From Actinomycetes bacterium (GTDB taxonomy: Bacteria > Actinomycetota > Acidimicrobiia > Acidimicrobiales > RAAP-2), in the NCBI GenBank assembly GCA_021801615.1, contig JAJYXS010000107.1, positions 1-5,673 on the forward strand: 5,673 nucleotides of DNA, in the 5' to 3' direction. The notes under the pieces are model-generated. The model saw only the letters and a program-made list of their open reading frames with translations. It searched no databases and was not told the DNA's origin. Shown here in pieces: positions 1-5,530 of this stretch; positions within the stretch are counted from its first letter, which is position 1; the number at the start of each line of letters is the position of its first letter. Made by a program: the position numbers and the translations under genes.

Positions 1-574
1 GATCTCCCATGGCGGGCAGGTCGTGGCCGGCGGCGTGGACACCTGCAAGAGGCCCGGAGCCGGCGTCGGCGAGTGCGGGAAGGGGATCAAGAAGGGTGCG
101 AAGCTCGAGTTCACACTCGTGTACTCGACCGAGCCCTCGAACCTCAAGATCATGGACACGACGTACGCGGCTGCCGCGTCGGAGGCGGGGATCCGTCTGA
201 ACCTGTCGTCCGCGACGTTCAACACGGTCTATGCCGAGGCGACGCCGTGCCCGAAGGGTTGCAAGTGGGAGCTGAACGACTGGGGCGCGTGGCTGTACTC
301 GCCGGACATCTACCCCTCTGGCACAGAGCTCCTCGCGGCGCACGCGAGCTCGAACGCCGGCCTGTGGCAGACAAAGACGAGCACACAGCTCATCGTCAAG
401 ACCGAGACGGGGACCACAAACCTGTTCAAGTACGAGAACTGGGAGGAGAAGCACCTCCCCTACGTCTTCCAGAACACCGGGGTCCGGCTGTACGAGGTCC
501 ACAAGCATCTGAAGGGCGTCGCTCCGATGGACCCGCTCGACACGCTGACACCGGCCACATTCCACTGGACGTGA
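1..574 (+). CDS. ABC importer solute-binding protein, family 5 (C-terminal fragment)
   Basis: This is the C-terminal 190 residues of an extracellular solute-binding protein (SBP_bac_5, DppA/OppA type). The reading frame begins at base 2 and is open through the left edge, so the true start and signal peptide lie outside; the GTG at 23 is an internal valine. Such proteins are secreted or lipid-anchored and deliver peptides or similar solutes to DppBC-type permeases. Visible family features are the DWGAWLYSPDIYP segment (fragment residues 93-105), a Tyr/Trp-rich stretch, and the closing LKGVAP...PLDTLTP block (170-184) before the TGA at 572-574. Four cysteines occur as two close pairs (C15/C25 and C83/C87), which in an exported protein suggests disulfides. 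The two permease genes follow on the same strand after 264 noncoding bases, so it is very probably their binding subunit. Substrate cannot be read from the fragment. Confidence 0.88.
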   Translation, partial: ISHGGQVVAGGVDTCKRPGAGVGECGKGIKKGAKLEFTLVYSTEPSNLKIMDTTYAAAASEAGIRLNLSSATFNTVYAEATPCPKGCKWELNDWGAWLYSPDIYPSGTELLAAHASSNAGLWQTKTSTQLIVKTETGTTNLFKYENWEEKHLPYVFQNTGVRLYEVHKHLKGVAPMDPLDTLTPATFHWT

Positions 575-588
575 TCTGGCCGAACCGG

Positions 589-612
589 CGTCGCGCTCGA
601 CGCGGCGCGACG
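589..612 (+). terminator. Hairpin after the binding-protein gene (terminator, attenuator or mRNA 3'-end stabiliser)
   Basis: A perfect 8-bp inverted repeat, CGTCGCGC (589-596) and GCGCGACG (605-612), with an 8-base loop, begins 15 bases after the binding-protein stop. No T-run follows, so it is not a classical intrinsic terminator. Such hairpins after binding-protein genes often keep that transcript more abundant than the downstream permease message. A second GC-rich inverted repeat (CCGGG 621-625 with CCCGG 647-651) lies just beyond and may add to the structure. The role is inferred; the repeat itself is directly visible. Confidence 0.45.
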
Positions 613-774
613 GGGACGGGCCGGGTTCTTGCCCCCTCGGCGGGCGCCCGGTCCGCCCCCGGTGTCGGAGGGTGCCGCGACGGTCGGGCTTCACGCAGTG
701 ACGTCCGGCTGAACCGGGCAGGCCCGCTGCTGGGGTCCGACAGGTGGAAGGCATACCACTGATTGTGACCGGGT

Positions 775-807
775 GCATCGGTCGGCCGAGCGGCGACGCG
801 ACCGTGC
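775..807. repeat. Imperfect inverted repeat upstream of the first permease gene
   Basis: GCATCGGTCG (775-784) pairs with CGACCGTGC (799-807) over 9 base pairs with one bulged T at 778, leaving a 14-base loop. It ends 17 bases before the TAGATT box in front of the permease gene. That places it over or near the -35 region, where it could be a regulator binding site, or it could fold in a read-through transcript from the binding-protein gene. In GC-rich DNA such repeats also arise by chance. Confidence 0.25.
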
Positions 808-824
808 GAAAGATCGTGCCGGAT

Positions 825-830
825 TAGATT
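825..830 (+). promoter_or_regulatory. Candidate -10 box (TAGATT) for the permease genes
   Basis: TAGATT fits the TANNNT form of a housekeeping -10 element and stands out in GC-rich surroundings. It ends 8 bases before the ATG at 839, so transcription would begin at about 836-838 and give an almost leaderless message. No convincing -35 hexamer is seen 16-18 bases upstream. The same hexamer lies 7 bases before the start of the fused ATPase gene on the other strand. A GAGG at 831-834 could instead serve as a ribosome binding site on a longer transcript. Confidence 0.35.
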
Positions 831-838
831 GAGGTTTG

Positions 839-1795
839 ATGACCGGCTACCTGGTCCGCCGCTTCCTCCAGGCGATCGTCGTCGTCCTCGGCGTCATCAT
901 CATCGTGTTCCTGCTGTCGCGCCTGATCCCCGGTGGCGAGGCGAAGGCGGTGCTGGGCCCGAAGTCGACGCCCCGGCTCATCCGTGAATTCAACCACGCG
1001 AATGGGCTCACACAGCCCCTGTGGGTGCAGTTCTGGCACTACCTGATCGGACTGCCGCTCCTGCACCTGGGCTACTCGTACAAGTTCACCGAGCCGGTGT
1101 GGGACGTCATCGCGACCCGCCTGCCGAAGACGCTCGTCCTCGTCGGGACCTCGACGGTCCTCGCTCTCGTGGTCGCGATCCCCCTCGGGGTGATCCAGGT
1201 GGTGAAGAAGAACAAGCCGAGCGACTACGCGCTCACCGGGCTCGCCTTCGTCCTCTATGCGATGCCGTCGTTCTTCTTGGCCACGCTGCTCATCATCTGG
1301 TTCTCGTTCGACGCGAAGCTGCTCCCGGTCTCGCCCCCCTCGAACGCATCGCCGTTCGCAGTGTGGACCGACCCCAAGGGCTTCATCCTCCCGGTGGTGA
1401 CGCTTGCGGCTCTCACGATCGCAGGGTTCAGTCGCTACATGCGCTCTTCGCTGCTCGACGCGATGGCGGAGGACTACATCCGAACGGCGAGGGCCAAGGG
1501 GGCGAGCGGCCGACGAGTGCTCTACGGGCACGCGCTGCGCAACGCGCTGATCCCCATCATCACGCTGCTCGGCTTGTCCCTCCCGGGGATCGTGAGCGGC
1601 GCGGTCATCGTCGAGACCGTCTTCAACTATCCGGGGATGGGCTTGCTGACCGTGACGGCCGCCGAGAACGCGGACATCCCGACGGTGCTCGGGACGACGC
1701 TCGTGATCACGGTGGCGACCGTCATCGGGTCGCTCGCAGCCGATATCCTGTACGTCATCGTCGACCCTCGGATCCGCTACGGAGGGTCGTTTTGA
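839..1795 (+). CDS. ABC importer permease, DppB/OppB type
   Basis: Inner-membrane channel subunit of a peptide/nickel-type ABC importer, 318 residues, a normal length for DppB/OppB. Predicted membrane segments lie at about residues 9-30, 98-122, 131-156, 182-201, 236-262 and 282-308. The N-terminal MTGYLVRRFLQ, the GYSYKFTEPVWDVI block before TM2 and the C-terminal VDPRIRYG are characteristic of the family. The cytoplasmic coupling (EAA) loop is at about 211-240 (EDYIRTARAKG, then HALRNALIPI) and contacts an ATPase domain; ETVFNYPGMG follows at 259-268. ATG 839 is preferred over the adjacent in-frame TTG at 836 because GAGG (831-834) and the usual family N-terminus both fit it; the GAGG spacing is short at 4 bases. 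Its stop overlaps the next permease start by 4 bases, indicating translational coupling. The partner ATPase is encoded on the opposite strand. Confidence 0.95.
   Translation: MTGYLVRRFLQAIVVVLGVIIIVFLLSRLIPGGEAKAVLGPKSTPRLIREFNHANGLTQPLWVQFWHYLIGLPLLHLGYSYKFTEPVWDVIATRLPKTLVLVGTSTVLALVVAIPLGVIQVVKKNKPSDYALTGLAFVLYAMPSFFLATLLIIWFSFDAKLLPVSPPSNASPFAVWTDPKGFILPVVTLAALTIAGFSRYMRSSLLDAMAEDYIRTARAKGASGRRVLYGHALRNALIPIITLLGLSLPGIVSGAVIVETVFNYPGMGLLTVTAAENADIPTVLGTTLVITVATVIGSLAADILYVIVDPRIRYGGSF
1781..1785 (+). promoter_or_regulatory. Ribosome binding site that sets a TTG start for the second permease
   Basis: GGAGG lies inside the last codons of the upstream permease gene, 6 bases before TTG at 1792. 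That TTG overlaps the upstream stop as TTGA (1792-1795), a standard termination-reinitiation arrangement. The same open frame extends far upstream into the first permease gene, but that part is an out-of-frame shadow, so the TTG is the supported start. Confidence 0.75.
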
Positions 1796-2838
1796 CCGAG
1801 ACGGATCCGTTGGGGAGCGCCCCTGGGCCCGGGCCGGGCGCGACAGGCTCGCTCGCCCCTGTTCGCGTCGGGTACGAGCTCGTCGTCCCCGATCAGCCCG
1901 CGGTCTCGGAGGCACCGAGCGTCGCCGGCGCTCCCGGAGCTCAGCGACCTCCCGAGGGTGGCGAGGCGCGCTCGACTGGTGGCCTCGTCCGGCAGATCCT
2001 TCGGGTGTTCGTCGAGCACAAGCTCGCGATCGTAAGCCTCGCGTTCCTCGTCCTCATCGTCCTGTTCTGCTGGGTCGGACCCCTCGTCTACCACACCAAC
2101 CAGACGAACCAGGAGCTCGCCCTGCTGAACCCGGAGAACGCTCCTCCGGGGTCGACAGGGAAGTTCCCGCTCGGCACCACACAGACCGGCTTCGACGTCC
2201 TCGGGCGGCTCATGTACGGCGGTCAGGCCTCGCTCACCGTGGGCCTGCTCTCGGCGCTCGTCGCGACGGTCGTCGGTGTCGTGTACGGCGCCGTCGCCGG
2301 GTTCTTCGGCCGGTGGCTGGACGCGCTCATGATGCGCATCGTGGACGTCGTGCTCTCGATCCCGGTCCTCTTCCTGCTGATCGCGCTCGTGACGATCTTC
2401 CACAGCTCCGAGCCGCTGCTCATCTTCGTCATCGCCGGCGTCAGCTGGCTCGTCCCTGCGCGCCTCGTGCGCGGCGAGACGCTGACCCTCCGGACGCGTG
2501 AGTACGTGCAGGCCGTGCGCGCGATGGGCGGCAGGGGAGGGCGGATCATCGGACGCCACATCATCCCGAACGCAGTCGGGACCATCGTGGTGTTCGCGAC
2601 GTTCCAAGTCGCCACATCGATCCTCATCCTCGCGGCGCTCGGGTTCCTCGGCTTCGGCATTCCGGCCCCGGGGACGGACTGGGGCACGATGCTCTCGAAC
2701 GGCGTGAACGCCGCCGGCAACGGCTGGTGGTGGGAGCTCTACCCGGCTGGCGTCCTCATCATCCTCGTGGTCGTGGCGTTCAACTTCATCGGAGATGCAC
2801 TGCGTGACGCGCTCGAGGTGCGGACCCAGCGACGCTGA
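1792..2838 (+). CDS. ABC importer permease, DppC/OppC type
   Basis: Second channel subunit of the importer, 348 residues from the TTG start. Residues 1-65 form a Pro/Gly/Ala-rich, probably disordered cytoplasmic extension, longer than the short N-terminus of well-known DppC proteins. Membrane segments are predicted at about 78-100, 146-172, 183-203, 208-225, 262-289 and 316-334. Family blocks seen are FPLGTTQTGFDVLGR (125-139), GGQASLTVG (143-151), the coupling loop from REYVQAVRAMG (236-246) to RHIIPNAVGTI (255-265), ALGFLGFGIPAPGTDWGTML (282-301) and the terminal GDALRDALEVR (334-344). It pairs with the DppB-type subunit through a 4-base gene overlap and uses the ATPase encoded convergently. 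Its TGA ends 5 bases from the stop of that gene. The extension is kept because TTG 1792 has the best ribosome binding site; a shorter product from an internal start is possible. Confidence 0.94.
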   Translation: MTETDPLGSAPGPGPGATGSLAPVRVGYELVVPDQPAVSEAPSVAGAPGAQRPPEGGEARSTGGLVRQILRVFVEHKLAIVSLAFLVLIVLFCWVGPLVYHTNQTNQELALLNPENAPPGSTGKFPLGTTQTGFDVLGRLMYGGQASLTVGLLSALVATVVGVVYGAVAGFFGRWLDALMMRIVDVVLSIPVLFLLIALVTIFHSSEPLLIFVIAGVSWLVPARLVRGETLTLRTREYVQAVRAMGGRGGRIIGRHIIPNAVGTIVVFATFQVATSILILAALGFLGFGIPAPGTDWGTMLSNGVNAAGNGWWWELYPAGVLIILVVVAFNFIGDALRDALEVRTQRR

Positions 2839-2843
2839 GTGTG

Positions 2844-4961
2844 CTACACAGTCGCCGTCGTCGTGACCGGCGCCGCCGGTACCCTGACGGAGACCGGGGT
2901 CTGAAGGGGGAAGTGGCAGAGCGCGGTGTGCCCGTTGCCGAAGTCCAGCAAGGGCGGCTCCTCGAGAGCGCACTTCTCCTCGGCTCGCGGGCAGCGGGTG
3001 CGGAACCGGCAGCCCGACGGCGGGTCGACCGCGGAGGGAAGCTCGCCTCGCACGCCCTTCGCCCGGACCTTGACCCTCGCCTTCGCCGGGTCGGCGTCGG
3101 GGACGGCGTCGAGAAGGCCGCTCGTGTAGTGGTGCGCCGGCCGGTCGTAGACCTCGTGGGCCGGCCCCGTTTCGACGAGCTTGCCGAGGTACATCACTCC
3201 GATCGTGTCGGCCATGTAGCGCACGACGGCGAGGTCGTGGGAGATCAGCACGAGGGTGAGCCCGTGGCGGTCCTGGAGGTCCTTCATCAGGTTCAGGATC
3301 TGGGCCTGGATCGACACGTCGAGCGCGGAGACCGGTTCGTCGGCGACGATCAGCTTCGGGCCGAGCGCGAGCGCACGGGCGAGGCCGATCCTCTGGCGCT
3401 GGCCGCCGGAGAACTCGTGAGGGTAGCGGTCGATCGAGGTGCGGCTCAGCCCCACCTCGTCCATCAGCTCGAGGACGCGCCTGCGCTGCTCGGCGGGCGT
3501 CCCGACCCGCTGCACCTTGAGCGGCTCGCGGACGATCGTGCCGACCCGCATCCGGGGGTCCAGCGAGGCGTAGGGGTCCTGGAACATGAGCTGGACGTCC
3601 CGCCGGAGCCGGCGGAGCGCGGTCCCGCGCAGTTCCTGGACCTCCTGGCCCTCGAAGCGGATCTTGCCCGCGCTCGCGCGCTCGAGCGCGACCACGAGCC
3701 GGCCCACGGTCGTCTTCCCGCAACCGGACTCGCCGACGAGGCCGTACACCTCACCCTTCTTGATGCTGAAGGAGACCTTGGTCACGGCTTTCACGGTGCC
3801 CACCTTGCGCCGGAACACGCCCCCCTTCATGACCGGGAACTCCTTTACGAGCTCGTCGGTTCCGAGCAGCTCAGGACGTTGCTCGAGCTCGGCCGCACGG
3901 GCGGCGAGGAAGGCGCTCTCCTCTTCCCTGGTGCTCCGCACCTCCACGGCGACCGACCGGTGCTCGACGTTCACGGGGTGGAAGCAGGCGAACCGGTGTG
4001 GCGCTCCGCCGTTCAGACCCGGGTCCGTCGCCTCGGTGAGCGGAGGCTCCTCCTCCCGGCATCGGTCGGTCGCGAATTGGCACCGCGGGTGGAAGCGGCA
4101 GTTCGTGTGCCGCTGCGAGAGGTCGGGCGGGAGCCCGGGGATGCTGACCAAGCGCTCGGTTCGCTTCTGATCCAGCTTCGGGACCGATGCCAAGAGGGCG
4201 TCGGTGTAGGGATGGCGCATCCGGCTGAAGAGGATGTCGGTGCTCGCCTCCTCGACGACCTTGCCGGCGTACATCACGATCACGCGGTCGGTACGGCCGG
4301 CGATCACGCCCATGTCGTGGGTGATGAGGATCACGGACATCCCCAGGCGCTCTCGCAGCCCATCGATCAGGTCCAGGATCTGGGCCTGGATCGTGACGTC
4401 GAGGGCCGTGGTCGGCTCGTCCGCGATCAGGAGCTTCGGATCGCACGCGAGGGCCATGGCGATCATGACGCGTTGACGGAGGCCGCCGGAAAGCTCATGG
4501 GCGTACTGATCGAGCCGCTCGGCGGGTCGCGGCATCTCGACGAGACGGAGCACTTCCAGTGCCCGATCGCGGGCTTCGTGCTTCGTCACGTCACGGTGGA
4601 GGCGGACGGCCTCGGCGATCTGCTTGCCGATCGTCATGGTCGGGTTGAGCGAGGTCATGGGGTCCTGGGGGATCATGGCGACCTCGTTGCCGCGGACGTG
4701 GCGCATCTCCTTCTCGGAGAGCAGCGCGATGTCCCGACCATTGAGGACGACATTGCCGCCGCTCACGTGGCCGTTGCTCGGCAGGAGCCGCATGATCGAG
4801 AGGCCCGTCGTGCTCTTGCCGCATCCCGACTCGCCCACGATGCCGATCGATTCCCCTTCGCCGACATGGAAGCTGACGTCGTCGACAGCGACGACGTTGG
4901 CCGTGCGCATGTGGAATTCGGTGCGGAGATTGTTGACCTCGAGGACGTTCCTGTCCGGCAT
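2844..4961 (-). CDS. Fused double ATP-binding subunit of a peptide-type ABC importer (DppD-DppF fusion)
   Basis: A 705-residue cytoplasmic protein carrying both ATPase domains that drive a DppBC-type permease. Domain 1 (about 5-260) has Walker A GESGCGKST (43-51), Q-loop Q99, signature LSGGLRQR (157-164, Leu replacing the usual Gln), Walker B LLIADEP (177-183) and H215. Domain 2 (about 365-620) has Walker A GESGCGKTT (410-418), Q461, signature FSGGQRQR (517-524), Walker B LIVADEP (537-543) and H575, so both ATP sites look intact. Each half ends in the oligopeptide-transporter C-terminal region (oligo_HPY) with four cysteines: C288, C294, C301, C326 and C651, C657, C664, C682. This cysteine pattern is known to hold a [4Fe-4S] cluster in mycobacterial OppD. 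A charged, helical linker (about 331-367) joins the halves. ATG 4961 is the only start seen before the Walker A motif; no ribosome binding site precedes it. Single-gene fusions of this type are common in actinomycetes. It lies opposite to, and converges on, its presumed permease partners. Confidence 0.95.
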   Translation of the reverse strand: MPDRNVLEVNNLRTEFHMRTANVVAVDDVSFHVGEGESIGIVGESGCGKSTTGLSIMRLLPSNGHVSGGNVVLNGRDIALLSEKEMRHVRGNEVAMIPQDPMTSLNPTMTIGKQIAEAVRLHRDVTKHEARDRALEVLRLVEMPRPAERLDQYAHELSGGLRQRVMIAMALACDPKLLIADEPTTALDVTIQAQILDLIDGLRERLGMSVILITHDMGVIAGRTDRVIVMYAGKVVEEASTDILFSRMRHPYTDALLASVPKLDQKRTERLVSIPGLPPDLSQRHTNCRFHPRCQFATDRCREEEPPLTEATDPGLNGGAPHRFACFHPVNVEHRSVAVEVRSTREEESAFLAARAAELEQRPELLGTDELVKEFPVMKGGVFRRKVGTVKAVTKVSFSIKKGEVYGLVGESGCGKTTVGRLVVALERASAGKIRFEGQEVQELRGTALRRLRRDVQLMFQDPYASLDPRMRVGTIVREPLKVQRVGTPAEQRRRVLELMDEVGLSRTSIDRYPHEFSGGQRQRIGLARALALGPKLIVADEPVSALDVSIQAQILNLMKDLQDRHGLTLVLISHDLAVVRYMADTIGVMYLGKLVETGPAHEVYDRPAHHYTSGLLDAVPDADPAKARVKVRAKGVRGELPSAVDPPSGCRFRTRCPRAEEKCALEEPPLLDFGNGHTALCHFPLQTPVSVRVPAAPVTTTATV
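2866..2880. terminator. Short hairpin just past the convergent gene ends (possible terminator of the permease transcript)
   Basis: ACCGGC (2866-2871) and GCCGGT (2875-2880) form a perfect 6-bp stem with a 3-base loop, 27 bases after the permease stop on the + strand. On the - strand it lies inside the last codons of the ATPase gene. No T-run follows. With only 5 bp between the two stops, any terminator has to lie inside the neighbour's coding sequence, which makes this the best visible candidate, though weak. Confidence 0.25.
3294..3313 (-). repeat. 20-base exact direct repeat, copy in ATPase domain 2
   Basis: This 20-base stretch is identical to 4374-4393, exactly 1080 bases (360 codons) away, and both copies code for the IQAQIL segment after Walker B. 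The identity extends to 27 of 28 bases if the preceding bases 3286-3293 and 4366-4373 are included. It reflects the conserved motif in the two homologous ATPase halves and is not a mobile repeat. Confidence 0.7.
4374..4393 (-). repeat. 20-base exact direct repeat, copy in ATPase domain 1
   Basis: Partner of 3294-3313. It codes for the same IQAQIL segment following the Walker B/D-loop (residues 191-196). Recombination between the copies would delete 360 codons in frame and leave a single hybrid ATPase domain. Confidence 0.7.
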
Positions 4962-4968
4962 CGGGAAG

Positions 4969-4974
4969 AATCTA
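4969..4974 (-). promoter_or_regulatory. Candidate -10 box (TAGATT) giving a leaderless start for the fused ATPase gene
   Basis: Read on the - strand, TAGATT is followed by the 7 bases CTTCCCG and then the ATG at 4961. A start site 6-8 bases past a -10 box would fall on or beside the A of that ATG. There is no purine-rich ribosome binding site before the ATG, which agrees with leaderless translation as is common in actinomycetes. No good -35 element is visible (GACGGG lies 20 bases upstream of the box). Confidence 0.45.
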
Positions 4975-5064
4975 GTCGCCGGCCAGGGGATCCGCCCGTC
5001 GGTGGCCCGGACCTCGACGCCGATCGGCGCCGATCCGACGCAGCTTTGCCTGGGGTTCGCTTGT

Positions 5065-5076
5065 TTTAGGCCTAAA
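5065..5076. promoter_or_regulatory. 12-bp perfect palindrome TTTAGGCCTAAA, possible operator
   Basis: TTTAGGCCTAAA is a perfect palindrome with AT-rich ends in GC-rich noncoding DNA, about 104 bases upstream of the ATPase start and 25 bases beyond the stop of the small open frame. Position and symmetry suit a dimeric regulator acting on the ATPase gene. The TTAGG half-sites recall iron-regulator (DtxR/IdeR) boxes, but the spacing does not match them, so no regulator is assigned. Confidence 0.35.
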
Positions 5077-5100
5077 GGACGTGGGTCTTGGACTTGATCC

Positions 5101-5223
5101 TCAGGCGGCTGTCCGGGCCCGGAGGATCTCCTCGCGAGTGAACGTCACCTCGTCGGGCTCGCCCCAGGCTCGCCGGTACCGTCGCACCGGCACCTGACGC
5201 TTCGTTTCGGGCCGTCGTCTCAT
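5101..5223 (-). CDS. Small basic hypothetical protein, 40 residues
   Basis: A 40-codon frame runs from ATG at 5223 to TGA at 5101-5103. It begins MRRRPETKRQVPVRRYRRAW and ends TREEILRARTAA. The evidence for a real gene is the ribosome binding site GGAGGTG (5235-5229), a near-perfect match to the anti-Shine-Dalgarno sequence, with 5 bases to the ATG. About four-fifths of third positions are G or C, as in the neighbouring genes. The N-terminal half is rich in Arg/Lys and the C-terminal half, from about residue 21, is mixed acidic and basic and probably helical. There is no signal peptide, membrane segment or cysteine. It sits alone between the tRNA genes and the ATPase gene, same strand as both, 139 bases before the latter. 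I do not recognise the family; a nucleic-acid-binding role would be a guess from charge only. A longer overlapping - strand frame here (5072-5263) lacks such a start signal. Confidence 0.5.
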   Translation of the reverse strand: MRRRPETKRQVPVRRYRRAWGEPDEVTFTREEILRARTAA

Positions 5224-5256
5224 CGCTCCACCTCCCGGCGCCGCGTTCGGTCGCCT

Positions 5257-5269
5257 GGTCCATTGGACC
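5257..5269. promoter_or_regulatory. 13-bp palindrome GGTCCATTGGACC upstream of the small gene
   Basis: GGTCCA and TGGACC are perfect 6-base arms around one T, 21 bases upstream of the small gene's ribosome binding site on the - strand. The symmetry suggests a possible operator for that gene. A single-base centre makes it unsuitable as an RNA hairpin unless the inner pairs open. Confidence 0.25.
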
Positions 5270-5374
5270 GGCACGGCTTCACGCTGCGGCAGAGTCGAAA
5301 GGCCCGAGGTTGCTCGCCGACGGCCCGTGAGACGAGCCGGCCGTCCCGACGGGCTCGACCGGCGGCGTCAGCTG

Positions 5375-5391
5375 CGTGCCCTTCGGGCACG
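5375..5391 (-). terminator. Hairpin downstream of tRNA-Phe (possible terminator of the tRNA transcript)
   Basis: Read on the - strand, CGTGCCC and GGGCACG form a 7-bp stem closed by a GAA loop, starting 13 bases past the last base of tRNA-Phe. The location suits a terminator or 3' processing barrier, but no U-tract follows. A longer, interrupted inverted repeat (CGAGCC 5333-5338 with GGCTCG 5352-5357) lies further downstream. Confidence 0.4.
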
Positions 5392-5403
5392 GGGAAAGCC
5401 CGG

Positions 5404-5476
5404 TGGTCGGGACCGGCGTCGATCCGGTGACCTCGCGCTTTTCAGGCGCGCGCTCTGCCAACTGAGCTACCCGACC
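5404..5476 (-). tRNA. tRNA-Phe (anticodon GAA)
   Basis: A complete 73-base cloverleaf can be folded by eye. The acceptor stem is GGTCGGG/CCCGACC. The D stem is GCTC/GAGC. The anticodon stem is CGCGC/GCGCG around the loop CTGAAAA (anticodon GAA), and the T stem is ACCGG/CCGGT. The discriminator base is A73 and the next bases are CCG, so CCA must be added by tRNA nucleotidyltransferase. The T loop is ATCGACG, with A rather than T at position 54. It lies 54 bases downstream of tRNA-Asp and is probably cotranscribed with it; Asp-Phe tandems are common in actinomycetes. Confidence 0.96.
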
Positions 5477-5498
5477 GTGCTCGACGGTCCGTCGGCCG

Positions 5499-5514
5499 CC
5501 GAGGGAGCCCTCGG
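5499..5514. repeat. Inverted repeat in the spacer between the two tRNA genes
   Basis: CCGAGGG (5499-5505) and CCCTCGG (5508-5514) are perfect 7-base arms around 2 bases; as RNA this would close as a 6-bp stem with a tetraloop. It sits in the 54-base spacer and may guide cleavage of the Asp-Phe precursor or slow polymerase. The role is inferred. Confidence 0.35.
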
Positions 5515-5530
5515 GGCATGTTCGGCGGCG

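Noticed and set aside
73..762. 229-codon + strand frame covering the binding-protein end and the intergenic region
   Set aside because: It overlaps the recognised binding-protein frame and has the Arg/Gly/Asp-rich composition of an off-frame reading; no ribosome binding site was seen.
1021..1791. Upstream extension of the second permease frame
   Set aside because: This part overlaps the first permease in another frame and has shadow-like composition. The TTG at 1792 with GGAGG and a stop-start overlap is the better start.
1777..3723. 648-codon open frame on the - strand spanning the second permease and part of the ATPase gene
   Set aside because: It is out of frame with the ATPase gene and antisense to the permease; its translation is charged low-complexity sequence with no domain.
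2841..5069. 742-codon open frame on the + strand opposite the ATPase gene
   Set aside because: It mirrors the - strand ATPase gene, whose Walker, signature and cysteine motifs are unmistakable. The + strand translation is low-complexity and Arg/Asp/Glu/His-rich, as expected for a GC-rich shadow frame.
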